A DNA stretch of 8,810 nt from JBDKGV01 sp039798005 (GCA_039798005.1 JBDKGV010000143.1:1-8810), one strand, 5' to 3'. Shown: positions 1 to 6,693, counted from the first letter of the stretch. Made by a program: numbers and translations. Notes: a model not told the origin generated them from the sequence alone.

Positions 1-741
1 GAGCGGACCGAAGCCGCTCACAAGCGGATGGCCCGCAAGCGCGTCTGGGGTATCGGCATTCCCTTGGCCACCTTGGGGCTGTGCCTTGCCGTCCTGCCAG
101 GGCGCTTGGACACCACGCCCCGGTCCACCGAGGCAAACCAGATCCTTCCAGTGAAAGCCCAGCTTCCGGAAGTCGGAGGCACTTCAAGCCCGAACTCCGG
201 AACCGACCAAGCCCAAGTCACCACGCCCCCTGAAACGACTCCACTGCCCAACGCCCAGGGAAGCGGCTCCCAGACCGGCTCCTCCGTGGAAAACGCAACG
301 GTCGCAGCCGTGGAAGGCATCCGCAGCAAAGGCGAGGAGGTCACGCTCCTGGTCCATCGCCGCACCCAAGGCAAGACCCAACGGCTCTTCCAAGGGGACA
401 CCATCCACCCCGGCGAGATGCTCCAACTTTCGGTGCAGACGACCCGGCCCATCCACGCCTGGATCCTGTCGCGCGATGCCACCGGCGAGGTCGCCGTCCA
501 TCTGCCGGAAACCGCTGCAAAGGCAAGTGCCATCGATTCGGGCATCCATGCCATGCCTCACGCTTGGGAACTGGACAACTCCACCGGCTTCGAGAGGTTC
601 TGGATCGTGTGGGCATCCGGAAGCTTTGAAATCAAGGAGCTGGAGCGTTCAGTCCGCGCCCTGCCGCGTGATGCCGTGCAGTTGCCGCTGCCCGCAGGAC
701 TCTCCCAGCGTTCGTTCACCCTCCCCAAGACGGCGCCATGA
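1..741 (+). CDS. Membrane-anchored anti-sigma-like protein with DUF4384-like periplasmic domain (5' partial)
   Basis: The reading frame is open from the first base, so the true start probably lies upstream; the first ATG inside the window is at 28. Residues below are numbered from that ATG. A basic stretch (KRMARKR) precedes one hydrophobic helix at about 6-25, giving an N-in topology with the bulk outside the cytoplasm. Residues 26-95 form a Pro/Ser/Thr-rich linker. Residues about 98-215 form a compact domain with a GDTIHPGEMLQLSV segment, a WILSRDATGEV strand pair and a HAWELDNSTGFERFWIVWAS segment. From memory of the families, this layout resembles the sensory or carbohydrate-like domain (DUF4384 type) carried by zinc-finger anti-sigma factors that sit between an ECF sigma gene and a caspase gene. 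Any zinc finger would be upstream of the window and cannot be seen. The stop overlaps the caspase start (ATGA), implying translational coupling. An anti-sigma role is inferred; a plain membrane-anchored hypothetical protein is the alternative. Confidence 0.7.
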   Translation, partial: ERTEAAHKRMARKRVWGIGIPLATLGLCLAVLPGRLDTTPRSTEANQILPVKAQLPEVGGTSSPNSGTDQAQVTTPPETTPLPNAQGSGSQTGSSVENATVAAVEGIRSKGEEVTLLVHRRTQGKTQRLFQGDTIHPGEMLQLSVQTTRPIHAWILSRDATGEVAVHLPETAAKASAIDSGIHAMPHAWELDNSTGFERFWIVWASGSFEIKELERSVRALPRDAVQLPLPAGLSQRSFTLPKTAP

Positions 742-3020
742 AGCGACTGATCCCGCTCTTCCTTTGCCTTCCCTTGGTTGCGCAAGCGGCGACCCAGCGC
801 TTCCTGTTGCTTGCCAGCGCCAACGACGGCGGCCCGGGCAAGGTTCCGCTGCGCTATTCCCAATCCGATGCCCGAGGCTTCGGCAAGGTGCTGGCCACCT
901 TGGGCGGCGTCGATTCCTCCGACATGATCATCCTGCACGAACCCGATTCCTCGGGGCTCTTGGCAGGACTCCACACGCTCTCGGGACGCATCGCCACTGC
1001 ACGCGCCAAGGGTTTGCGCACCGAGGTGGTGTTCTACTACTCGGGGCATGCCGACGAGAACGGCCTCATGCTCGGGCGCGAACGACTGGAGTACCGCCGC
1101 CTGCGTCAGGCCATGGATTCCACCGACTCCGATGTGCGCCTTGGCGTGCTGGATGCCTGCGCTTCGGGCGGGGCGCTGCGAGCCAAGGGCGGTGTACGCC
1201 GCCCGGCCTTCCTCACCGACGAGTCGCAAGACCTGCGCGGACGCGCCTTGCTCACCTCCTCCACGGCCTTGGAGAATTCGCACGAATCCGATTCGCTGGG
1301 CGGATCGTTCTTCACCCAAGCCCTGCTCACCGGACTGCGCGGTGCTGCCGATGCCGACCGCGACGGCAAGGTGACCTTGAACGAGGCCTACCGCTTCGCC
1401 TACCAGGAGACCTTGCGCCGCACCCAGGAAAGCCGGGCCGGACGCCAGCATCCATCGGTCGACATGGACCTTTCCGGAGCCGGTGACGTGGTCCTGACCG
1501 ACCTTCGCAACCCATCGGCGCGGCTTGTGCTGGATTCCACGCTCTCCGGACGGCTCTCGGTGCGCGACACCGGAAACACCTTGGTCGCGGAGGTGCAGAA
1601 ATGGCCCGGAGCCGGCCTTGAACTCGGGCTGGAGCCCGGACGCTACCGCCTGACCTTCGCCGGTCGGGAGGAATCCCGCGAGACCTCGCTGAGCCTTGAA
1701 TTGGGACAGGAATTGTCCATCTCCGATTCCCTGGTGAACCGCTGGGACACCCTTGCCACGGCCAATCCTTTCGCACCGGGGCGGGATACCACACGCACGA
1801 TCGCCGTCAACATCGGGCTCATGCCCCCGATGGACATGGCCGGTGAAGACGGCCCCAAGCTGCGGCAGAGCTTCGCCCTGGAACTCGCGCTTGCCGAGGC
1901 CGGTGAGATCCAAGGCTGGCAGATCGCGGGCGGCATGGCCACCAGTCACGGCCGGGTGCGCGGAGCCCAGATCGCCGGTGGCGCCGTGATCGCCGATGGC
2001 GACTCGGTGATCGGGGCCCAAGCGTCCATGGTCACCATCTCCAAGGGCGCCGTGCGCGGAGCGCAATTCGGGCTTGTCACCGTGGCCCGCACCGGATTGA
2101 GGGGCGCGCAACTCTCGAACTTCGGCAACATCTCCGGGCGCGGCGACTTCCTCGGCGCCCAGATGAGCTCCGTCTTCAACATGGCCGACCACGGAAGCGG
2201 ACTGCAAGCCGCTCCGGGCAACTGGGGCGGGAACTGGAAAGGCCTCCAAGCCGGCATCCTGAACGGCGCCGTGAGCACCTCAGGCGCTCAGGTCGGGCTT
2301 GTCAATCTGTCCGGATTCGCGACCGGCGCCCAAGTCGGATTGGTCAACCTCGCCCATCGCTCCATCGGCGCCGGGGTGGGCCTTGTCAACTTGAGCCGGT
2401 CCCAGACCGGATCCCAAGTCGGCCTGGTCAACCTCACCGACACGCTCGAAGGGGTGCAGTTCGGCATGGTCAACCTGTCGCGCAGCGCAAACGGCCTGCC
2501 CATCGGGCTTGTGAACTGGAGCAGCAGCCTGCCATGGCACACGGACGTCTGGATGGACGAGACGGGGATCCCCACGGTCTCGAGCCTGTGGGAATGGAAG
2601 TGGTTCCACTCGCAGACGGACATCTCCTCCGACATGGGGAGGCGGTACAAGCCCGTCTTCGGCTACGGCTCCGCGCTGGGAGTCCAGCTTCCTTCCGACC
2701 GGTGGATCCTTTCCACCGATCTCGGTTCCATGACCATCACTCGAGGCGATGAGCATCGCGTGCAGGTTCTCAAGGGAGAACCCGCGCAATGGCAGTACTA
2801 CACCAATACGATGGTCCGGGCCCGCGTGCTTGCCGGAGTCTGGGCGCTCCCGCGCCTTGGGATCTTCCTTGGAACGGGATGGACCCTGCTTGCCACCGGG
2901 GATGCGGAATCGAACACGTCCTATGTCGCTCCTCGGGGCGTGGCGAGCACTTCACTTGGCGATGGCGCAAGCACCTGGCCCAGCCTGTTCGCCGGAGTTC
3001 GGCTCAAACTGCGCCGCTGA
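738..3020 (+). CDS. Exported caspase-family (peptidase C14) protease with C-terminal surface-repeat array
   Basis: This is a 760-residue protein. Residues 1-17 are a clear Sec signal peptide (MKRLIPLFLCLPLVAQA), so it acts in the envelope or outside the cell. Residues about 20-255 are a caspase-like domain. The catalytic His is H104 in FYYSGHADENG and the catalytic Cys is C141 in GVLDACASGG, both with the usual hydrophobic strand before them. D205-E216 match a 12-residue EF-hand calcium loop (DADRDGKVTLNE), a feature often seen in bacterial C14 proteins. Residues 258-330 look like a beta-sandwich linker domain. Residues 393-599 are about 14 tandem repeats with a G-A-Q-x-G-L-V-N-L core, resembling the LA_2272-type surface repeat known from Leptospira. 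The last 160 residues alternate aromatic and polar positions and could form a small beta-structure or membrane anchor. The start is set by the ATGA overlap with the upstream gene, which also explains why no Shine-Dalgarno is visible. Substrate and activation are unknown. Family assignment is firm; surface location is inference. Confidence 0.88.
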   Translation: MKRLIPLFLCLPLVAQAATQRFLLLASANDGGPGKVPLRYSQSDARGFGKVLATLGGVDSSDMIILHEPDSSGLLAGLHTLSGRIATARAKGLRTEVVFYYSGHADENGLMLGRERLEYRRLRQAMDSTDSDVRLGVLDACASGGALRAKGGVRRPAFLTDESQDLRGRALLTSSTALENSHESDSLGGSFFTQALLTGLRGAADADRDGKVTLNEAYRFAYQETLRRTQESRAGRQHPSVDMDLSGAGDVVLTDLRNPSARLVLDSTLSGRLSVRDTGNTLVAEVQKWPGAGLELGLEPGRYRLTFAGREESRETSLSLELGQELSISDSLVNRWDTLATANPFAPGRDTTRTIAVNIGLMPPMDMAGEDGPKLRQSFALELALAEAGEIQGWQIAGGMATSHGRVRGAQIAGGAVIADGDSVIGAQASMVTISKGAVRGAQFGLVTVARTGLRGAQLSNFGNISGRGDFLGAQMSSVFNMADHGSGLQAAPGNWGGNWKGLQAGILNGAVSTSGAQVGLVNLSGFATGAQVGLVNLAHRSIGAGVGLVNLSRSQTGSQVGLVNLTDTLEGVQFGMVNLSRSANGLPIGLVNWSSSLPWHTDVWMDETGIPTVSSLWEWKWFHSQTDISSDMGRRYKPVFGYGSALGVQLPSDRWILSTDLGSMTITRGDEHRVQVLKGEPAQWQYYTNTMVRARVLAGVWALPRLGIFLGTGWTLLATGDAESNTSYVAPRGVASTSLGDGASTWPSLFAGVRLKLRR
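1914..2534 (+). repeat. Coding tandem repeats, G-A-Q-x-G-L-V-N-L type, about 14 units
   Basis: Within the caspase gene, the triplet G-A/W/L-Q recurs from residue 393. The first eight units vary between 14 and 17 residues and are degenerate. The last six start at residues 516, 530, 544, 558, 572 and 586, exactly 14 residues (42 bases) apart, with cores such as GAQVGLVNL, GAGVGLVNL, GSQVGLVNL and GVQFGMVNL. Period and hydrophobic spacing suggest a stacked beta-solenoid-like fold. The DNA units differ at many silent sites, so this looks like an old, protein-level array rather than a recent DNA slippage product. Confidence 0.85.
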
Positions 3021-3026
3021 ACCCTT

Positions 3027-3692
3027 TCACACCAGCAATTCGGGTGGAAGGTCCAGAGCCGGATTCCAGAGCGGGACGGCAAGGAAGGCCGCAAGCCTTT
3101 CCCCTTCCCGATTCTCCCGTACCCAGCAGTGGTTGGCAAGCGGCACCCGCTGGCCGTCGTGAAGCAGCAGCTCCAGGCTCCAGCTCAGCAATTTCCCTCC
3201 TTTGCCGCGATGGAGGTTCGGAACCAGAAGCACCGCATGGACCTGATCCAGGCGTCCTTTGAGCATTGGGCGTGCGGGATCGTTCCAATGCCTGCGGGAA
3301 GATCCGGGTCTGGAAAAGATTCCCGCCTTGCGATCGAAATGATACGAAGCTCCCAATCCGATCCACGCGAACCTGCCGACAAGGACGATGAAGAGCGCGA
3401 AGGGAACCACCGCGTATTCCTCCAATCGCACCGGATGGCCCGCCAGCAGGTTGCGGCCAAGGTCGAAGAGGAACACCACGAACATGGTGACGGAAAGTCC
3501 CAGGACGTACCAGCGCAACGGCCCCGGCCGCATCTCCATGCGATCGGGCGGAACATCGACCAGCTTGTGGAATGCACCGCGCGTGCTGTTGATCAGCGGA
3601 TCCTTCCAATCCACCGTCAACGCCAAGGGATCGCCAAAGGTCTCCGGACGGAAGGCCTCCATCTGCCGACGAAAGAGCTCGTAGGGTTTCAT
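3027..3692 (-). CDS. Conserved two-helix membrane protein of unknown function
   Basis: This is a 221-residue protein. Residues 1-58 are cytoplasmic-looking. Two hydrophobic helices follow at about 60-80 (LRWYVLGLSVTMFVVFLFDL) and 94-115, and the rest is a soluble domain. That domain begins YHFDRKAGIFSR, which resembles the start of PH-like domains of small membrane proteins. It continues with a beta pattern, an LELLLHDGQRVPL strand pair and a closing ERLAAFLAVPLWN helix. I recall this closing pattern (DG-x-R, then LA-x-FL-x-VP-x-W) from uncharacterised inner-membrane proteins, but cannot assign a function. The gene converges on the caspase gene with only six bases between the stops and no clear terminator there. 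Its ATG lies 23 bases after the xylanase terminator, and no Shine-Dalgarno is visible. It must therefore have a promoter overlapping that terminator or depend on read-through. The next ATG downstream would remove only part of the N-terminus, so the start is moderately sure. Confidence 0.8.
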   Translation of the reverse strand: MKPYELFRRQMEAFRPETFGDPLALTVDWKDPLINSTRGAFHKLVDVPPDRMEMRPGPLRWYVLGLSVTMFVVFLFDLGRNLLAGHPVRLEEYAVVPFALFIVLVGRFAWIGLGASYHFDRKAGIFSRPGSSRRHWNDPARPMLKGRLDQVHAVLLVPNLHRGKGGKLLSWSLELLLHDGQRVPLANHCWVRENREGERLAAFLAVPLWNPALDLPPELLV

Positions 3693-3715
3693 GGGAAAAG
3701 AATCGCTGCGTTTTC

Positions 3716-3755
3716 AAAGCAAAAAGGCCCGCCGTGCGGCGAGCCTTTTTGCTTT
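3716..3755 (-). terminator. Rho-independent terminator after the xylanase gene
   Basis: The 13-base arm AAAGCAAAAAGGC (3716-3728) is the perfect complement of 3743-3755. One C/A mismatch (3729/3742) and four more pairs (3730-3733 with 3738-3741) close on a four-base loop. The T-rich side of the stem provides a U tract on the minus strand. It begins 11 bases beyond the xylanase stop. The symmetry means it could also stop transcription arriving from the caspase side. Confidence 0.88.
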
Positions 3756-3766
3756 GACAGAATCCG

Positions 3767-4882
3767 TCAGCGCCGTCCTTGCATGTCGATCGGCGAGAGC
3801 CCCAGCCCCTTGACCTGAAGACCCAAGTGTCCACCCTGCTGCACCACCTCAAGCCGGGTCGGCGTTGCGGGGAGCACGGTCTTCGTCGCGACGGATACGC
3901 TCGGCCCCTGTGGATTCGGGTTCTTGAAGATGTAGTCCTTCAAGAACAGCAAGGCGGGCCGTTCGGTCCCGTCCTCCTTGATCAAACCGCTGTAGGGCGC
4001 CTGCGACCAGGTCGTGCCGTACACATAGCCCCAGAGGGTGACACCGGCCACGTACTTCGACTCCCACAAGATGGGGAAGAGCGTGGCGTACGCGAGATAC
4101 TGCTCCTGATCATCCAGGTAGTTGAGGTCCAATTCGGTGATGTAGATGGGCACGCCGATCTGGTCGTTCAGCTTCTTCAGGACGGTCGTGAGTTCGGTTG
4201 CGGAAATGGTCGGGTTCACATACGTGCCGGTCGTCGCGCTCAAGTCGTGGGCTTGGCAGCCGATGGCGTCCAGGTAGCCGGCGGCCTTGACCTTCTTGGC
4301 GATCGCGATGAACTTGTCGGTGCCCCAGCGCAGGTTGTTGTAGTCGTTGAGGATGAGCGTGGCCTTGGGGAAATACTTGCGCGCCAAGCGGAAGGATTCG
4401 ATCACCCAGTCATGTCCCGTCGTGCCGGTCCCGCCCAAGGCATTGATCCAAGTGGGCAGGGTGTTGTCGGGCTCGTTCACCACGTCGATGAGTTCCATGT
4501 CAGGGAACTGCTTGGCGGCGTCGGCGATCCAATCCTCGATGAACTGCTTCTTCTGGGCGTCGGTGTAGCTCGAACTCTTCATGAAGGCCGGCTCTTGGCT
4601 GCCCCAAATGAAGGTATGGAACTTGAACTTGGCCTTGTTGGTCTTGCAGGCGTCGTAATAAGCCTTCACCTTGGTCCAGTTGCGCACACCGGGACTGGAC
4701 TCGATGCTCCCCCACTTGGTCTCGTTCTCCGGCGTGAGCTGATTCCAATAGGTGAAGAAGTCGCTGCGCAACGCGCCGCTTGTGGTGATGTTCCCGAGGA
4801 ACTTGGTGGCACCCTTGGCCATCTGGGCGGACGCCCCTGCCGCAAGGCATGCGGCAAGGAGCGCGGCGGTTCTGATCTTCAT
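3767..4882 (-). CDS. Secreted endo-1,4-beta-xylanase, glycoside hydrolase family 10
   Basis: This enzyme cleaves internal beta-1,4 bonds of xylan by the retaining mechanism, outside the cytoplasm. The protein has 371 residues from the ATG at 4882. That start is chosen over an ATG 13 codons upstream because it directly begins a signal peptide (MKIRTAALLAACLAAGASA) and has a GAAGGAA ribosome binding site nine bases away. The GH10 barrel spans about 22-322. Visible family motifs are QLTPENETKWG (46-58), HTFIWGSQEP (89-98), the acid/base E137 in DVVNEP, the nucleophile E250 in YITELDLNY, and VTLWGYVYGTTW (281-292). A Pro/Ser/Thr linker (about 321-342) leads to a short tail ending GLQVKGLGLSPIDMQGRR. 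This tail resembles the first half of the C-terminal sorting or anchoring domain seen on Fibrobacterota and type IX-secreted proteins, but stops early. Both catalytic residues are present, so activity is expected. No carbohydrate-binding module is seen. Confidence 0.95.
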   Translation of the reverse strand: MKIRTAALLAACLAAGASAQMAKGATKFLGNITTSGALRSDFFTYWNQLTPENETKWGSIESSPGVRNWTKVKAYYDACKTNKAKFKFHTFIWGSQEPAFMKSSSYTDAQKKQFIEDWIADAAKQFPDMELIDVVNEPDNTLPTWINALGGTGTTGHDWVIESFRLARKYFPKATLILNDYNNLRWGTDKFIAIAKKVKAAGYLDAIGCQAHDLSATTGTYVNPTISATELTTVLKKLNDQIGVPIYITELDLNYLDDQEQYLAYATLFPILWESKYVAGVTLWGYVYGTTWSQAPYSGLIKEDGTERPALLFLKDYIFKNPNPQGPSVSVATKTVLPATPTRLEVVQQGGHLGLQVKGLGLSPIDMQGRR

Positions 4883-4890
4883 GATGCGGG

Positions 4891-4897
4891 TTCCTTC
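4891..4897 (-). promoter_or_regulatory. Ribosome binding site of the xylanase gene
   Basis: On the minus strand this reads GAAGGAA. The AAGGA core ends nine bases before the ATG at 4882. It decides that start over the in-frame ATG at 4921. It is the only clear Shine-Dalgarno sequence among the minus-strand genes here. Confidence 0.75.
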
Positions 4898-4966
4898 AGG
4901 ACGGTTCGTCTTCGCCCCCAAATGTACTGGATCCTGAATTCCCGGAAGGCGGAAACATTTCCTTCA

Positions 4967-4985
4967 GATCCGAACCGGTCGGATC
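4967..4985. promoter_or_regulatory. Inverted repeat between aldehyde dehydrogenase and xylanase genes, possible operator
   Basis: The arms GATCCGA and TCGGATC are perfectly complementary, separated by ACCGG, and lie 16 bases after the dehydrogenase stop and 84 bases before the xylanase start. A second small dyad, GGAAACATTTCC, is at 4951-4962. There is no T tract after the hairpin on the minus strand, which argues against a classic terminator and leaves a regulator site for the xylanase gene as one option. The repeat is seen; the role is a guess. Confidence 0.4.
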
Positions 4986-5001
4986 ATGGTGTCGTGGACG
5001 C

Positions 5002-6366
5002 TCACTCCATCAGGCGGCGGATCCACTTCAGGCGCTGCGGCGTGTGCGGCGCATACTTGAGAAACGGCTCGAACCAGGTCGGCTTGTCCAGGATCGCCTT
5101 GAAATGGGTGAAGGCGCGGAAGCCCTCCTCGCCGTGGTAGGCGCCGATCCCGCTCTCCCCCACGCCGCCGAAAGGCAGATGGGGGTTGGAGACGTGCAGG
5201 ATGGCATCGTTGACGCAGCCACCACCGAAGGAGATCTCGTTCAAGACCCTTTCGCGGATCTCCGCATTTGTCGTGAAGACGTAGCAGGACAAGGGTCGGG
5301 GACGCGCCTTGACTTGAGCGATGGCGGAATCCAGGTCTGTGAAGGGGATCACGGGCAGGACGGGGCCGAAGATCTCCTCCTGCATCACCGCGTCCTCCCA
5401 GCCCACGCCAGCGAGCACAGTCGGCTCGATCAACCGTCGCGCCTCGTCGCAGCCTCCCCCGAAGAAGACCTTCTCAGGAGGGATCAGCGCCCGCACCCGG
5501 CGGAAGTTGCGCTCGTTCACGATCTGCACGTAGTTGTCGTTCTCGAGCCGGAATTTCTGGCGCACGATCTCGCCCTTCACCGCCTCCAGGAAAGCCTCGC
5601 GGATCGAGTCCTCCACCAGCACATAGTCGGGGGCGATGCAGGTCTGACCCGCATTGAGGTACTTGGCCCACACCAGACGACGCGCCGTCATGGCAAGGTT
5701 GCAGTCGGCCGCCACGAGGGCCGGGCTCTTGCCGCCCAGCTCCAGGGTGACGGGCGTGAGGTGACGCGCCGCCGCTTGGTACACGACTCGCCCCACGGGC
5801 ACGCTTCCGGTGAAGAAGATCTTGTCGAAACGCTCCGCAAGGAGCGCCGTCGTCTCCGCGACCCCTCCCTCCACCACAGTGAAGACCTCGGGGGCGAAGG
5901 TCCCGCGCACCAGGGAAGCGATCGCTTGGCTGGTGCGGGCGGGCAGTTCGCTGGGCTTGAGCACCACGGTGCAGCCGGCCGTCAGGGCCGCAATGGCCGG
6001 TGCGAAGGAAAGCTGGTACGGGTAGTTCCACGCACCCATCACCAGGGCCACGCCCAGCGGCTCCGGGATCACAAAGCTTCGGGCCGGAAAGTTTGCCAGC
6101 GGCGTCGGGACGCGCTTGCGGGCAGACCACTTGGCCACCTTCGCGATCGATTCCTTGAGGTCGTGGTGCAGGATGGCAAGCTCGGTGGTGACCGTATCGA
6201 AGGTCGACTTGCCGAAGTCCTCGCGGATGGCCGCGCACAGCCGCTCCTCGTGCTCCCGAAGCGCCTGCTGGAAGGCCTTGAGCTGCTGGAGGCGGAAGGC
6301 CACCGGGCGGGTCGCCCCGGTCTCGAAAAAGGCGCGCTGAGTGGAGACGATCGCATTCATGTCCAT
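5002..6366 (-). CDS. Aldehyde dehydrogenase, class 3 (ALDH3) family
   Basis: This enzyme oxidises aldehydes to carboxylic acids with NAD(P)+, probably medium or long-chain fatty or aromatic aldehydes. The protein has 454 residues from the ATG at 6366, which matches the usual length of about 450-460 for the family and begins near the normal N-terminus (FFETGATRPVAFRL). A second ATG two codons on (6360) is equally possible. An ATG at 6438 would add 24 residues of unlike composition and is disfavoured. Motifs in order: MGAWNYPYQL (110-119) with the active-site Asn N114, KPSE (137-140), the FTGS nucleotide-binding turn (185-188), the general base E209 in LELGGKSP, the nucleophile C243 in NAGQTCIAPD, EEIFGPVLP (330-338), and PFGGVGESGIG (398-408). 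The short N-terminus and missing C-terminal bridging strand fit ALDH3 rather than ALDH1/2. No Shine-Dalgarno is visible. No neighbour reveals the in vivo substrate. Confidence 0.93.
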   Translation of the reverse strand: MDMNAIVSTQRAFFETGATRPVAFRLQQLKAFQQALREHEERLCAAIREDFGKSTFDTVTTELAILHHDLKESIAKVAKWSARKRVPTPLANFPARSFVIPEPLGVALVMGAWNYPYQLSFAPAIAALTAGCTVVLKPSELPARTSQAIASLVRGTFAPEVFTVVEGGVAETTALLAERFDKIFFTGSVPVGRVVYQAAARHLTPVTLELGGKSPALVAADCNLAMTARRLVWAKYLNAGQTCIAPDYVLVEDSIREAFLEAVKGEIVRQKFRLENDNYVQIVNERNFRRVRALIPPEKVFFGGGCDEARRLIEPTVLAGVGWEDAVMQEEIFGPVLPVIPFTDLDSAIAQVKARPRPLSCYVFTTNAEIRERVLNEISFGGGCVNDAILHVSNPHLPFGGVGESGIGAYHGEEGFRAFTHFKAILDKPTWFEPFLKYAPHTPQRLKWIRRLME

Positions 6367-6406
6367 GGCATCAAGATCGTAAATCCCATCGCAACGTGCG
6401 AGCCCC

Positions 6407-6440
6407 CCATGGCCAAGACTCTTTGCCGGGTGGGCCATGG
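6407..6440. repeat. Inverted repeat in the dehydrogenase/tRNA divergent region
   Basis: CCATGGCC (6407-6414) and GGCCATGG (6433-6440) form 8-base arms around an 18-base loop, upstream of the dehydrogenase start. Another CCATGG covers that start codon itself (6363-6368). Because each arm is itself partly palindromic, chance is a real possibility. No function is assigned. Confidence 0.4.
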
Positions 6441-6469
6441 ATTTCTTGCCCCGATTTGCAGCCTGCCAC

Positions 6470-6498
6470 TTGACAGGAAAGGAGGATTGCCGTATCCT
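6470..6498 (+). promoter_or_regulatory. Sigma-70-type promoter of the tRNA-Gly gene
   Basis: A perfect -35 box TTGACA (6470-6475) is followed by a 17-base spacer and a -10 box TATCCT (6493-6498). Transcription would start near 6505, about nine bases before the mature tRNA 5' end. Spacing, orientation and the absence of any other gene between make the assignment strong. Confidence 0.8.
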
Positions 6499-6513
6499 TC
6501 TCCACCCAACGAC

Positions 6514-6586
6514 GCGGGATTAGCTCAGTTGGTAGAGCGTCTCCTTGCCATGGAGAAGGTCGAGGGTTCGAGTCTCTTATCCCGCT
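6514..6586 (+). tRNA. tRNA-Gly (anticodon GCC)
   Basis: This is a 73-base cloverleaf. The acceptor arm GCGGGAT (6514-6520) pairs with ATCCCGC (6579-6585). The D arm is GCTC/GAGC with AGTTGGTA in the loop. The anticodon stem TCTCC/GGAGA holds the loop TTGCCAT with GCC at 6547-6549. The T arm has the loop TTCGAGT and includes two G-U pairs. The discriminator base is T, and the 3' CCA is not encoded, so it must be added after transcription. It reads GGC and GGU codons; GGC is the dominant glycine codon in a genome of this GC. It is flanked by its own promoter and terminator, so it is transcribed alone. Confidence 0.97.
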
Positions 6587-6591
6587 CTTGC

Positions 6592-6621
6592 ACAAACGCC
6601 GGCCACCAGGTCGGCGTTTGT
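6592..6621 (+). terminator. Terminator hairpin after tRNA-Gly
   Basis: ACAAACGCCG (6592-6601) pairs perfectly with CGGCGTTTGT (6612-6621), extended by three inner pairs (one G-T) to a four-base ACCA loop. It starts five bases after the tRNA. The T tract is short (TTTGTCGTTTC), but stem strength and position support termination. Confidence 0.78.
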
Positions 6622-6663
6622 CGTTTCAGGCAAGCGGCTGCGCCAGGGATGCCGCCCGACAGG

Positions 6664-6693
6664 GCCAAGACCCCGGCGAAGCCGAGGCTTGGC
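6664..6693. other. GC-rich hairpin between the tRNA and lysS terminators
   Basis: The arms GCCAAG (6664-6669) and CTTGGC (6688-6693) enclose an inner CGGC/GCCG stem with a GAA loop. It lies in the gene-free 6622-6730 spacer, which otherwise holds no recognisable element. It could be a remnant of a dispersed repeat; no function is assigned. Confidence 0.35.

Noticed and set aside
476..1486. 336-codon open frame on the + strand overlapping the first two genes
   Set aside because: It lies in a different frame from two genes with clear domains and an ATGA junction; its composition is Arg/Pro/Cys-rich shadow sequence.
558..2249. 563-codon open frame on the - strand across the caspase gene
   Set aside because: It is antisense to a well-supported gene; its composition (rich in G, H, Q, R, with no family motif) is typical of a GC-driven shadow frame.
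1914..2534. Repeat array as a CRISPR or minisatellite
   Set aside because: The periodicity is at protein level, in frame and within a gene; the DNA units diverge and there are no spacers.
4967..4985. Palindrome as the terminator of the dehydrogenase gene
   Set aside because: The stem has only seven pairs and no T tract on the minus strand; kept as a possible regulatory site instead.
3779..5140. 453-codon open frame on the + strand across the xylanase
   Set aside because: It is antisense to a gene with catalytic motifs, signal peptide and ribosome binding site; the translation has no family features.
6514..6586. tRNA-Gly as an integration site of a mobile element
   Set aside because: No integrase, no second copy of the tRNA 3' end and no phage or plasmid genes are in the window.
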